Source of the DNA: an uncultured Clostridia bacterium
GTDB lineage: Bacteria; Bacillota; Clostridia; Christensenellales; Pumilibacteraceae
Direction of reading: 5' to 3'
NCBI GenBank assembly: GCA_934277845.1
Contig: CAKQVV010000008.1
Location: 1-40,487 of the forward strand
Length of the DNA stretch: 40,487 bases
A program made the position numbers and the translations under genes. Below are positions 29,879 through 39,400 of the stretch, piece after piece; positions within the stretch are counted from its first letter, which is position 1, and each line of letters opens with the position of its first letter. The notes beneath the pieces were generated by a model. That model saw nothing but the letters and a program-made list of their open reading frames with translations, had not been told where the DNA came from and did not search any database.

Positions 29879-30733
29879 TTAGATTTCGACCGTCATGCCG
29901 TCATAAGCCGCGATAAAACCGTTTTCTTTCGCGATGCGGGTGATATCGTCGTAACCGACGCTCACGCCGTTGTGCGAATAATGAGTGATTATATCCACGG
30001 TGCCCGGCTTGTAAAGTCCGGATTCGCGCAGTTTGTCGCGAAGAATGATATTGCGTTTCACTCCCATGTGCGAAGCGTTCTCTCCCCATTGCTCCACGGG
30101 ATCCATGTCGCCGTGCGTACAGTCGTAACTCACGAGGTCGAATTTCTTGCCGCATTTACCGAGCCAGTCGAGAACGGGCGGCTTCGGATAACCGGAATCG
30201 TTACAGTAGAAGATCGTTTTGCCGTCCTTTTCGATGATATAGACGAAAGGATGACGCGTGCCGTGCGTCGCGGGCAGCGGCGTAATCTTGTATCCGTTCA
30301 CGTCGTAGGTGTTGTACGGCTCGATCACGTTAAGTCCGACGCGCTTTTGTTCGAGAAGGTACGCGCCGTTGCCTGCCATATAATCATAATACCGCTCGAC
30401 CATATCGGTAGAACCGTAAAAGTTCAGCGTCTCGTACTTCATGCCGTGCGAAAAACCGATCTGACGGTTATGCAGTTCCGTGGGCGTGAAATGATCCGCG
30501 TGCGTGTGCGTGATCAGCACATAGCCGAGATCGGCAAGGTTGTAGCCCCGTTCAAGCGCACTCTGATAAGTGTCCGGTCCGAAATCGACCAGAAGGTCGT
30601 CGTTTATCAGCGCTTGCGCTCTCGCGCGGATAAATCTGCCGCCTTTCTCTCTCGCCTCCCGGCAAGTCGGGCAGTTGCAGAACACGGACGGAACGCCCTC
30701 TGCCGCAGCCGTACCCCAGTACTGAATTTTCAT
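29879..30733 (-). CDS. PhnP-like metallo-beta-lactamase-fold hydrolase
   Basis: 284-residue MBL-fold hydrolase. The N-terminal GTAAAEGVPSVFCNCPTCREAR carries the C-x-C-x2-C zinc knuckle of the PhnP/lipoyl-metal-binding group. HTHADH at about 100-105, LPATHGTRHPF, YCNDSGYP and a late HYSHNG supply the dinuclear metal ligands. PhnP hydrolyses a cyclic phosphodiester of ribose during phosphonate breakdown, but no phn gene is near, so the real substrate may be another cyclic or organic phosphodiester. ATG 30731-30733 is preceded by CGGAGGT; the frame further upstream is not family-like. It lies 104 bases after truA, probably in the same transcript. Confidence 0.8.
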   Translation of the reverse strand: MKIQYWGTAAAEGVPSVFCNCPTCREAREKGGRFIRARAQALINDDLLVDFGPDTYQSALERGYNLADLGYVLITHTHADHFTPTELHNRQIGFSHGMKYETLNFYGSTDMVERYYDYMAGNGAYLLEQKRVGLNVIEPYNTYDVNGYKITPLPATHGTRHPFVYIIEKDGKTIFYCNDSGYPKPPVLDWLGKCGKKFDLVSYDCTHGDMDPVEQWGENASHMGVKRNIILRDKLRESGLYKPGTVDIITHYSHNGVSVGYDDITRIAKENGFIAAYDGMTVEI

Positions 30734-30837
30734 TTTTACCTCCGTAATCATACTAATATTTACCGCAAAATCGCGGGAAATTAACGATTTAATTCTTTTG
30801 CAGTTTGTTTTTGAAAAAGCAGATTTTTCGATGATTT

Positions 30838-31572
30838 TTAATATACGACCGACTTCAAATACAGTCCGCAAGCAGGCATAACGTCCTTTGCCACGCGGTT
30901 GTCGGCGGCGTTTATCAGTTCTTCAACGTCCGCTTTATCGATCTGTCCCTTGCCCGCTTTGACCAGCACCGCGGCGATGCGGCGCACCATATTGTAGAGA
31001 AAGCCGTCGGCGGTGACGGAAATTTTTACCAGTCCGCCGCTACGCGTAACGCTTAAATTTTTTATCGTGCGGATAAAGGTTGTCGTATCCGCTCCCGCCG
31101 AGCAAAACGACATGAAATCGTGAGTGCCGCAAAACGCTTCGGCGGCGGTTTTCATATTTTTTAGGTCGAGTTTTTGCTCTACCCTCGCGGCGCGGTTAAG
31201 ATAGCACGCGCGGTCGAAACGGCTCTCGTAAATACAATACATATAGGTTTTTTCGTGCGCGGAAAATCTCGCGTGAAAGTCACCCGTCGTCTCTTCCGCT
31301 TTCAGTATCCGTATATCCGGCGGCAAAAAGTGGTTTACTCCCGTCATATAGTTTTTGGCGGGGATCGCGGCGTTTACGTCGAAGTGCGCGACCTGTCCCA
31401 GCGCGTGTACGCCCGCGTCCGTTCTGCCGCTGGCTACGACGGAAACGCGCTCGCCCGACAGCGCGAACACAGCGTCCTCGACGCGCTGTTGCACGGTGTC
31501 GCGCCCCGGCTGACGCTGCCAGCCGTCGTAATCGGTGCCGATATAGTCGAGCGTGATTTTGATTCTTCTCAC
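30838..31572 (-). CDS. truA: tRNA pseudouridine(38-40) synthase TruA
   Basis: 244-residue TruA, normal length. Catalytic Asp52 lies in SGRTDAGVHALGQ; other signatures are DYIGTDYDGWQRQP, FSAHEKTYMYCIY and NMVRRIAAVLV. It converts uridines 38-40 of tRNA anticodon arms to pseudouridine. The start is GTG 31570-31572 after GAGGTGA, 8 bases downstream of ecfT. The ecfA1-ecfA2-ecfT-truA order is conserved in Bacillota. Confidence 0.95.
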   Translation of the reverse strand: MRRIKITLDYIGTDYDGWQRQPGRDTVQQRVEDAVFALSGERVSVVASGRTDAGVHALGQVAHFDVNAAIPAKNYMTGVNHFLPPDIRILKAEETTGDFHARFSAHEKTYMYCIYESRFDRACYLNRAARVEQKLDLKNMKTAAEAFCGTHDFMSFCSAGADTTTFIRTIKNLSVTRSGGLVKISVTADGFLYNMVRRIAAVLVKAGKGQIDKADVEELINAADNRVAKDVMPACGLYLKSVVY

Positions 31573-31580
31573 GTCTCACC

Positions 31581-32429
31581 TCACATTATCCACGGGATCG
31601 CCGAAAGGTCGATTATCCACGGGAAGAAATTGTACCGCAGCCACAAAATCGCGAAGAAAAACACGGCGAGAAACAGTACGGCGAACAGGTCGCGGACGTG
31701 AAACCGCAGTTTTTTCATGCGGGTTCTGCCCTTTGCGCCGCGATAGCACCTCGAATCCATTGCGTCGGCGAGTTCGTCGGCACGGCGGAACGACGACACG
31801 AACAGCGGAATAAGCACCGGTATCATCGCTTTGGCGCGCTTGAACACGTTGCCGCTGTCAAAGTCGGCGCAACGCGCTTTTTGCGCGGACTGGATCTTGT
31901 CCGTTTCCTCGACGAGCGTGGGAATAAGCCGCAGCGCGATACTCATTATCATTGCGAGTTCGTGTACGGGAAACTTGATGTACGACAGCGGTTTCAGCAG
32001 GCTTTCCAGTCCGTCGGTAAGCGCGACGGGCGTGGTCGTGAACGTCAATAGCGTCGGACCGACAACGAGAAACACGAGGCGAAGTGCCATAAGTCCCGCA
32101 TTGATAAGCCCCGCGCGATAAACCTTGATTATGCCCCAGCGCCAGATGAGGTCCTCTTCCTTGCCGGCGTAGAACAACAGCGACATTATCACCGTGAACA
32201 GTACGAGGAATATAATCGTTTTCAGGCTTTTGAGGACTTTGCCGACGGGCACGCGCGATACGAGTATCGAAATCGCGAGAAAAACGAACACGATGCCGAA
32301 ACCGATAAAGGTTTTTACAAAGAAAATCATGGTGATATAGGCAATCATCATTATGATTTTCGTTCTCGGGTCGAGCCTGTGGAGAACGGAGTCGACCGGA
32401 TAGTATTGTCCGAGTGCTATTTCACGCAT
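31581..32429 (-). CDS. ecfT: ECF transporter transmembrane subunit EcfT
   Basis: 282-residue membrane subunit of a group II energy-coupling-factor transporter, which serves several vitamin-binding S components. Hydrophobic helices at about 26-58, 70-90 and 105-130 and a last one near 255-275 match the family. Coupling helices with the usual two short motifs are present, but each reads Cys where Gly is usual: KARCADF (185-187) and DSRCYRG (226-228) instead of ARG. GGGAGG lies 8 bases before the ATG, and the start overlaps the end of ecfA2. Confidence 0.93.
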   Translation of the reverse strand: MREIALGQYYPVDSVLHRLDPRTKIIMMIAYITMIFFVKTFIGFGIVFVFLAISILVSRVPVGKVLKSLKTIIFLVLFTVIMSLLFYAGKEEDLIWRWGIIKVYRAGLINAGLMALRLVFLVVGPTLLTFTTTPVALTDGLESLLKPLSYIKFPVHELAMIMSIALRLIPTLVEETDKIQSAQKARCADFDSGNVFKRAKAMIPVLIPLFVSSFRRADELADAMDSRCYRGAKGRTRMKKLRFHVRDLFAVLFLAVFFFAILWLRYNFFPWIIDLSAIPWIM

Positions 32430-33285
32430 TGTCGTGCCTCCCGCGCCACTCGGCGGCGATCGCTTCCACGAGTTCGTCCTCGTCGACTATGGACGGATCA
32501 ACGCCGAAACCGCGCGCGTTCAGCCCTTCCGCGATCGCGGTGACCGACGGCGGCTCGATGTGGAGCGAACGGAGCAGTCCGGACTGTGCGAAAAGTTCGC
32601 GCGGGGAATAAACGCCGTACAGTTTTCCGTCGCTCATCACCGCAACGCGGTTGCAGTACTTCGCCACTTCGTCCATATTGTGCGAAATCATTATGATTAT
32701 CGGACAGGTCTTTTTCAAACTTTTGGCAAGTTCCATGATCTCGGTCTTGCCCTTGGGATCCAGTCCCGCGGTAGGCTCGTCCAGTACCAGTACTTCGGGA
32801 CGCATGGCGATGACGCCCGCGAGCGCGACTCTGCGCATCTGTCCTCCGCTGAGTTCGAAAGGCGAACGGTCCCTGACCGCTTCGTAATCGAGCCCCACGA
32901 GCCCTATCGCTTCCTTCACGCGCACCGCGATTTCTTCTTCGCCGAGTCCTATGTTCTTCGGTCCGAACGCGACGTCTTTATACACCGTTTCGTCGAAAAG
33001 CTGATACTCGGGATACTGGAAAACCATTCCCACTCTGCTGCGGAGTTTTTTGAAATCTATCTTTTTCGGCCGTAAATCTATTTCATCCACGAAAATCGAA
33101 CCGGTCTGAATACGCGTTAACGCGTTCAGGTGCGTGATAAGCGTCGATTTCCCGCTGCCGGTGTGCCCGATGACTCCCATAAAATCCCCGTCGTTTACGG
33201 TGAGATTTATGTCTGAAAGCGCGACCGACGCAAACGTCGTTTTCGGATTATAGACATAACCGAGATGCTCTATCTTTATCGGCAT
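32422..33285 (-). CDS. ecfA2: ECF transporter ATP-binding subunit EcfA2
   Basis: 287 residues. Walker A GHTGSGKST (40-48), MVFQYPEYQLFDETVYKDVAFGP (Q-loop), signature FELSGGQMRRVALAGV, Walker B VLVLDEPTAGLDP and switch His in ISHNMDE. The YPEYQLF segment is typical of EcfA2 as opposed to EcfA1. It forms a heterodimeric ATPase with EcfA1 and powers EcfT. It overlaps both neighbours by 8-10 bases, implying coupled translation. Confidence 0.95.
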   Translation of the reverse strand: MPIKIEHLGYVYNPKTTFASVALSDINLTVNDGDFMGVIGHTGSGKSTLITHLNALTRIQTGSIFVDEIDLRPKKIDFKKLRSRVGMVFQYPEYQLFDETVYKDVAFGPKNIGLGEEEIAVRVKEAIGLVGLDYEAVRDRSPFELSGGQMRRVALAGVIAMRPEVLVLDEPTAGLDPKGKTEIMELAKSLKKTCPIIIMISHNMDEVAKYCNRVAVMSDGKLYGVYSPRELFAQSGLLRSLHIEPPSVTAIAEGLNARGFGVDPSIVDEDELVEAIAAEWRGRHDNA

Positions 33286-34103
33286 AGTTTTTCTATAAGT
33301 TCCTCCGCGGTGGTCACTCCGCCTTCGATCGGCACGCCTCTTCGTTTCAGCGCGTGCGCTATTCTTGTCGCCACGGGTACGGTCAGCCCCATTGCCGTGA
33401 GTTCGTCCTCTCGCTCGAAAATTTCCTTGCCGCCCTGCATCGCGATTTGTCCCTTGTCCATCACTATTATGCGATCGGCAAGCAATGCTTCTTCCATAAA
33501 GTGCGTTATCATCACGACGGACATTTTCTCTTCGCGGTTAAGCCGCCTTACTACGTCGAGTACTTCCGCGCGTCCGTCGGGATCCAGCATGGAAGTGGAT
33601 TCGTCCAGTACCATTACCCGCGGCTTTATCGCCAGCACGCCCGCGATCGCAAGCCGCTGCTTTTGTCCGCCGCTGAGCCGGAACGGTGTGCCGCCGCGAT
33701 GCTCGTACATGCCCACGCTTTTCAGCGCCCAGTCTACGCGCTCGCGTATTTCTTCCGACGGAAGCCCGAGGTTTTCCGGTCCGAACGCCACGTCGTCCTC
33801 GATAATCGTCGCCACCATCTGGTTGTCTGGGTTCTGAAAGACCACTCCCACCGTTTTCCTCACGTCGAAAAGATTCTTGTCGTCGGAAGTCGCCAGTCCG
33901 TTCACTTTCACGCTGCCCTTTTCGGGCACAAGCAACCCGTTCATAAGCCGGGCAAGCGTAGACTTGCCCGAGCCGTTGTGTCCGACGACCGCGACAAACT
34001 CGCCCTCGTCGACGGAGAGCGTAACGCCGCAGACAGCCCGCGTAGGGCTTTCCGAGTCCTTGCCGTAAGTATAGTAAGCGTCGTTTATCTCGATAATGCT
34101 CAT
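33276..34103 (-). CDS. ecfA1: ECF transporter ATP-binding subunit EcfA1
   Basis: 275 residues. Walker A GHNGSGKST (41-49), VVFQNPDNQMVATIIEDDVAFG (Q-loop), signature RLSGGQKQRLAIAGVL, Walker B VMVLDESTSMLDP and switch His in ITHFMEE. NPDNQMV is typical of EcfA1. Start ATG 34101-34103 opens the conserved first strand (IIEINDAYYTYG), so a later start is unlikely. No Shine-Dalgarno precedes it, and a TATAAT box sits only 6 bases upstream, suggesting a leaderless mRNA. It is first gene of ecfA1-ecfA2-ecfT-truA. Confidence 0.95.
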   Translation of the reverse strand: MSIIEINDAYYTYGKDSESPTRAVCGVTLSVDEGEFVAVVGHNGSGKSTLARLMNGLLVPEKGSVKVNGLATSDDKNLFDVRKTVGVVFQNPDNQMVATIIEDDVAFGPENLGLPSEEIRERVDWALKSVGMYEHRGGTPFRLSGGQKQRLAIAGVLAIKPRVMVLDESTSMLDPDGRAEVLDVVRRLNREEKMSVVMITHFMEEALLADRIIVMDKGQIAMQGGKEIFEREDELTAMGLTVPVATRIAHALKRRGVPIEGGVTTAEELIEKLCR

Positions 34104-34109
34104 ATATTT

Positions 34110-34138
34110 ATTATAGCGATCGCGGCGCGTTTAGGCAA
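34110..34138 (-). promoter_or_regulatory. Sigma-A promoter placing the start site at the ecfA1 ATG
   Basis: Minus-strand TTGCCT (34133-34138), 17-base spacer, TATAAT (34110-34115), then AAATAT and the ATG. Initiation 6-7 bases after the -10 would fall on the start codon. Confidence 0.65.
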
Positions 34139-34231
34139 GTCAATTAGCCCGATAAAACCGCAGTTTCCGATATAATTTTCGGATTATAACGCAATATTTT
34201 TAAAGATTTCGCGCGCGTGCGCGTAAAACGT

Positions 34232-34260
34232 TTGTCTTTTGCATTTTTTTATGGTAGAAT
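34232..34260 (+). promoter_or_regulatory. Sigma-A promoter of parA
   Basis: TTGTCT (34232-34237), 17-base spacer, TAGAAT (34255-34260), about 100 bases before the parA ATG. Confidence 0.7.
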
Positions 34261-34274
34261 GTGATAAAAGTATG

Positions 34275-34292
34275 ACTATATACTTGTATAGT
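34275..34292. promoter_or_regulatory. Candidate operator in the parA leader
   Basis: ACTATA (34275-34280) and TATAGT (34287-34292), a perfect 6-bp inverted repeat with a 6-base spacer, lying 14 bases downstream of the parA -10 box. The binding protein is unknown. Confidence 0.4.
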
Positions 34293-34360
34293 TCTGCCTT
34301 ATGCTCAAACGACTTTAATCACAAACGACATTTAATTTTCCGTAATTACGGTGAGGTATT

Positions 34361-35176
34361 ATGCACAAGATTATAGCAATAGCAAACCAGAAAGGCGGCG
34401 TCGGCAAAACCACGACCTGCGTTAACCTCGCAAGTTATCTCGCGCTCATGGGCAAAAAAGTGCTCGCGGTGGACATCGATCCGCAGGGAAACTGCAGCAG
34501 CGGTTTCGGTATAGATAAAACCAAAGTCAAGTACTCGACTTACAGCGTGCTCTCGGGCGAAGTCGAAGCAAAAACGGCAATCGTCCCCACTCTCGTCAAG
34601 AACCTCGACATCATGCCCTCGAACATCGATCTCGCAGGTGCGGAAGTCGAACTCGTCGGCGTCGAAGACCGCGAAAAGGTACTCAAAAAAGTCCTTTCCC
34701 CGCTTCGCAACAGTTACGACTACATTCTCATCGACTGTCCGCCGTCGCTCGCGCTGCTCACGGTCAACGCGCTTACCGCGGCAAACTCGATACTCATTCC
34801 CATTCAGGGCGAATATTACGCGCTCGAAGGTCTCAGCCAGTTGATGAACACCATCAGGCTCGCAAAGAAAATTCTCAATCCTCAACTCGAAGTCGAGGGC
34901 GTCGTACTCACTATGTACGACAGCCGCTCCCGTCTTGTCCAGAACGTTACCGAAGAAATATACAAGTTCTTCGGCAAAAAGGTTTTCGACGCGAAAATTC
35001 CGAGAAACATTCGCTTGGGCGAAGCACCGTCCTACGGGCTTCCCGTCATGTTGTTCGAACCGAAATGCGTGGGTTCGCTGGCGTACAAGGCTCTCGCGGA
35101 AGAGTTCCTTGCTCGTAATAAAGACACCTACAAGAAGATTACCGACCTTAAAATTCTCAAATACAAGGCGCAGTAG
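34361..35176 (+). CDS. ParA/Soj-family ATPase (no adjacent ParB)
   Basis: 271-residue deviant-Walker ATPase of the ParA/Soj group. KGGVGKTTT (11-19) is the deviant Walker A; AVDIDPQGN holds Walker A', and YILIDCPPSL is the Walker B segment. Soj drives chromosome segregation and modulates DnaA when paired with ParB/Spo0J. No parB, gidA, gidB or parS-like site is next to it; the next gene is an AraC regulator 37 bases on. It could be the chromosomal Soj in an unusual place or an orphan partner of another cargo. GTGAGG lies 7 bases from the ATG. Confidence 0.88.
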   Translation: MHKIIAIANQKGGVGKTTTCVNLASYLALMGKKVLAVDIDPQGNCSSGFGIDKTKVKYSTYSVLSGEVEAKTAIVPTLVKNLDIMPSNIDLAGAEVELVGVEDREKVLKKVLSPLRNSYDYILIDCPPSLALLTVNALTAANSILIPIQGEYYALEGLSQLMNTIRLAKKILNPQLEVEGVVLTMYDSRSRLVQNVTEEIYKFFGKKVFDAKIPRNIRLGEAPSYGLPVMLFEPKCVGSLAYKALAEEFLARNKDTYKKITDLKILKYKAQ

Positions 35177-35213
35177 CGGTGCTCTGCGCTTTTGCGCTTT
35201 ATAACGGATAGAA

Positions 35214-36080
35214 ATGGAAGTCAGCGGAACGGACAAAAAAAGCATATTCCTGAAAAAACCGAAACTGATGTATATCGGCGTCTACCGTCATACGCACGGC
35301 GGCTGGATGAACAAACTTCACTGCCACGACTTCTGCGAAATCATGCTCGTTAAAAGCGGCACGGGAAAGTTCCGCGTGGACGACGAAATATTCTCTTTTA
35401 CGAAAGGCGACATGGTCGTGTGCAATCCGCGCGTCATGCACAACGAATTTTTCGACGACGGAGTGACGGCGGACATTATGTTTTTAGGTATCGCGCGAGT
35501 CATGGTGGAAGGCTACCCTTCCGGCTCGCTCGTACAGGACGCGCCCTTCCGCATCGTGAACACCGGCGCGTTCTACGATCGCATCATGGGTTATTGCGAT
35601 CAACTCCTTTGGGAGAACGAACTCAAACCCGCTTATTTCAGCGTTATCAGCGATTCGCTTTTAACCATACTGGTATCGTTCGTGCTTCGCCTCACTTCCC
35701 GTCAGGCAAACGAGATCTTCGAGAGCAAGCGGACTTACACCGAGGTAAAGGATTTTCTCGACAAGAACTTTACCACCATAGACACGATAGACAACGTGTG
35801 CCGCAGCCTTTACATCAACAAGTACTACCTGACTCACTTGTTCAAAGACACTCTCGGCATACCGCCTCTTAAATACCTGATTAAAAAGCGCATTTCTCTC
35901 GCGAAAAAACTGCTCGCCGAAACCGACAAATCTATCGGCGACGTCGCGAAAGCGTGCGGTTACGTCGACGTAGCGTACTTTTGCAGAGTATTCAAAAACG
36001 TCGAGGGAGTAACGCCGCTCGCTTACCGCCGCTTAAGCGCCGGCAATGCGCCCGAGAACCCCTCGGAAAGGAAGGACTGA
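35214..36080 (+). CDS. AraC-family transcriptional regulator with N-terminal cupin
   Basis: 288 residues. The N-terminal cupin (about 20-110, HCHDFCEIMLVKSGTGKFRV and FTKGDMVVCNPRVMHNEF) probably senses a small ligand. The C-terminal double HTH (about 185-280, FKDTLGIPPLKYLIKKRISLAKKLLAETDKSIGDVAKACGYVDVAYFCRVFKNVEGVTPLAYRRL split over both helices) binds DNA. Such proteins usually regulate carbohydrate genes. The ribosome site is poor (ACGGATAG), which suggests coupling to parA 37 bases upstream, or low expression. It precedes the giant repeat lipoprotein by 337 bases; control of that gene is an inference. Confidence 0.9.
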   Translation: MEVSGTDKKSIFLKKPKLMYIGVYRHTHGGWMNKLHCHDFCEIMLVKSGTGKFRVDDEIFSFTKGDMVVCNPRVMHNEFFDDGVTADIMFLGIARVMVEGYPSGSLVQDAPFRIVNTGAFYDRIMGYCDQLLWENELKPAYFSVISDSLLTILVSFVLRLTSRQANEIFESKRTYTEVKDFLDKNFTTIDTIDNVCRSLYINKYYLTHLFKDTLGIPPLKYLIKKRISLAKKLLAETDKSIGDVAKACGYVDVAYFCRVFKNVEGVTPLAYRRLSAGNAPENPSERKD

Positions 36081-36228
36081 ATCCCGCAAAACAAATCATT
36101 TCTCCGTCCGACCGAACACGGCTTTGCCGTTTCGCTCGTACAAGCCCGCCGGCAGTGCGCGGGACAAAACGCACGCGGTCGACAATCGATCGACCTGACC
36201 GAAACATTATCTGCTTTTACACGTTTCT

Positions 36229-36244
36229 ATGCCCGATCGGGCAT
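36229..36244. promoter_or_regulatory. Perfect 16-bp palindrome, possible operator
   Basis: ATGCCCGATCGGGCAT, with no loop, so it is a protein-site-like dyad rather than a terminator. The 337-base gap 36081-36417 also contains GGTCGA...TCGACC (36177-36195) and CCCGC...GCGGG (36145-36163), and I see no clear promoter or gene in it. Confidence 0.4.
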
Positions 36245-36417
36245 ACTGCTTATACACCGGAAGCATTACATAAACTTTTAACAAATAAATTATTATAGCG
36301 GAAGGCTTTTTCTGCCTGCCGCAACCGAAAAAAGAAGGAAAAGGAAGCAATCTCGCCGCGGTTTGTCAAATTACCGTCGTTTAACGTGCGATTGCGACAC
36401 CATAAAGGAGAAATATT

Positions 36418-39400
36418 TTGAAAGGCTTCGTTCGTATGCCGAGTGTATCCCGGCTGCTGACAAAAAAACAAATAGTATCGTTTCTGCTGATTATTTGTAC
36501 GGCAATGGTAGGAACTTTCTGGTTCCTCGGCTGTAACAAGACGAGTTTCGACAAGAATCCTTACGACATTGCGCCGGAGGAAGAAAAAACTTTGCCGAAA
36601 CCCGACGACGGCACCACCCCTGCCGATCACACTGCCATCGACAACTACTACATCGCTACCGGCGTACTGAAAAACGCAGGCAGTTTCGTGGGCAAAACGA
36701 CCGGTACTTCCGTGTCGCTGGGCATAAATCAGGACATTTTCGCGAGCCGCACAGTACTCGGAAGCAACGTATTCAAGGAATCCTACTCGTTCGGAGTAAA
36801 AAAAGTCGGCATACAGTTTTACGTCAGCGGTAAAAACTACGTCATGCGCGACACATCGTCGCTAACGGCGGTCGACAGTCCGAACTGGGACAAGAGCACG
36901 CCCTATAAGGTCAGCGAGGAAACTTTTTTAGGCAAATTAGGCGGTAAGCCGCTGGGCATTTGCAACTATATCGTCAAAGAAGAAACCGTAACTTCGGCTC
37001 GGTACCTGGGCGTCGAGGACGGTTTGCACGCGTTCCGCTATGATTTCGACATAAAGACCGCCACTCCCAAAATGCTGCTCGAAATGAAAACCATGTCGGG
37101 CATGGACAGTACTTTCACCCGCGCGGCGATTATCGTGTACATGGACGACGACTGGGTGGTCAAAAAGACTACGACAGACTGCGAGTACATCGTTTCCTAC
37201 GGCATGCTCACGCCGTCGTGCACCGAGTCGATTACCGAAGTTTTCTCCGCGCTCGGCGAAGGTAACGAACTCCCCCACGGCGACGTTTTCGGTCCTTATC
37301 TCGAAGCGGACGTTACCGACCCGGTCGAAAACGATCCCACCGCGCTCGACTATATCATGAGCGGTTTCGGCGCGTACATGGCGGGTACTCCGCTCGTTGC
37401 GAACATCGAAACCGACGGACTCGTGAAAATCAAAGGCGCGGCAAGCGTCAATATCGATATCAACGAACTTTCCGCCATAAAGGCGCGCGTACAAATCGAC
37501 GAAGTGTCTTACGGTGACATTGCGCTCCGCGATCTGTTCGTCGCATACACCGATGAAACCGTCTATATCAAGTACGGCGATCTAAAAGCGAAAGGCACGA
37601 TTGCCGACGCGACCGCGCTCGTCAATAAAATCACCGCGATCCTCTCGTCCGGCGATGAAGCCTCGAAACCCGGCGGATTGTTCGATAATCTCGACACCGC
37701 GGCACTTCTCGACAACATGACGCTCGTCCGCGAAAACGGCAAAGCGACCGTGGGCATCGTTATCCCGCTGGGCGAAATCAACGTGACCGCCACGCTTGAA
37801 TTTACCGATTCCGATACGATCGAGTTTATCGGCGCGTCCGCCGTCATCGGCAAGGGCAACGAAACAGTGTTGTCCGCCGTCGTGACTCCCGTCGAAACCG
37901 CCGCAATTCCCGAACTCGAAGGCAACTACTACGACATCATTCCTCTCATCAGCGACCTGATCGACGACAGCGGTAATATTTGCGTGAGCGCGACTGTGGA
38001 AGGACTTACTTCCGCCCCCATCGCTCTCAACGCGAAAGTCAATCTCAAAGACATGCGCGTGGACGCAAGCGGCAGGATCGGCAACAACGAAAACGAGATC
38101 CGCGTACGCTACGACAACGCCGGCAAGGTCGTTTATCTCGCGTTCGGCGATCTTAAAGCAAGTTTCAAGCTCGAAGATATACCCGCTCTGAAAGATAAAT
38201 TCGTCGGCTTGTTCTCTTCCGCCGAAACCGCGGAAACCGGAGATAAACCTTCGACGACCGAAATCATAAAGAATATCCTTGACGGAATGACCGTTACCGA
38301 AGCGGACGGCAAACTGACTATCGCGCTCGCATACGACAAACTCAATGCCTCTCTCACTCTCACCGAAAACGAATCCGCTTACGGCTTCGGCAACATTACC
38401 GCTTCTTACGGCAACATTTCCGTCGTCGCCACAACCTGCAACCCTGACGCAATCAACGTTATTTCCGACGAAGAACTCGGACAGTTCAGAAATATCGTAC
38501 CCGTGACGGATATTGTTTCCGACGAGCTCACGCTTAATCTGCACGCCGTAATCAACGTTTACGCAGGCGGCGTAAATCTCGAAAATATACCCGTCGATCT
38601 CTTCGTCGATCTCAACGATATGACCGTCATGGCAAAGACGACGATCTTTGAAAAGGATATTTTCGTCAAGTACGCGGGCGATACCGTTTACGTTTCCGCG
38701 CTCGGTCTGAACGCGAAGGCAAGCAAAGAAGATATTTCTTCTGTCATAGATAAGTTCACCGCGCTGTTTGCCGGCGAAAACACGAGCGGAACTTCCGTTT
38801 CCGACGCGCTGGGCGGCTTGCTCGACACGCTGAATATCGACGACATTCTCGCTTCGTTTGGTGCAACCGCAACCGACGGCGGCGTTACGCTCGGCGGCGA
38901 AATCAACGTAAACGGCATTTCCGTTACGCTCGGCGTCACTCTTGCCGACGACGGCAAGGCTTACTCGCTCGGCGAAGTTAATGCTACCGTAATTAAAGAC
39001 GGCGAAGTACTCGTCACCGCGACCGTTACTCCCGGTAACAAAGTCGATTATCTCCCCTTCACCGACGGTACTGTTTTCTATGATCTCAAGCCTCTTATCG
39101 ACCAACTCGTCGACGAGAACAGCAACATCAGGCTGAAACTGACGATCGATACCGACGTGACCGACGCAATCGGCGACGCGATCTCCGATGCGATCACAGA
39201 CATTACCGACGGCAAGACCGAAGTAGTCGAAGCCGAAAAGAAACCTATCGTAGTCGTTGCGACGCTCGACCTGAAATCTATGCGGCTCACCGCCAACGTA
39301 CTGGGCATCAACGCTCTCTTCGACCTTAAGACCAACACGCTGTACGCCGAATGCGGCGGCGCGAAAGTCCTGCTCGAATGCGGCGAGAATTTTGAAGCGG

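Noticed and set aside
36145..36163. CCCGC...GCGGG hairpin as terminator after araC
   Set aside because: Short stem with no following T run.
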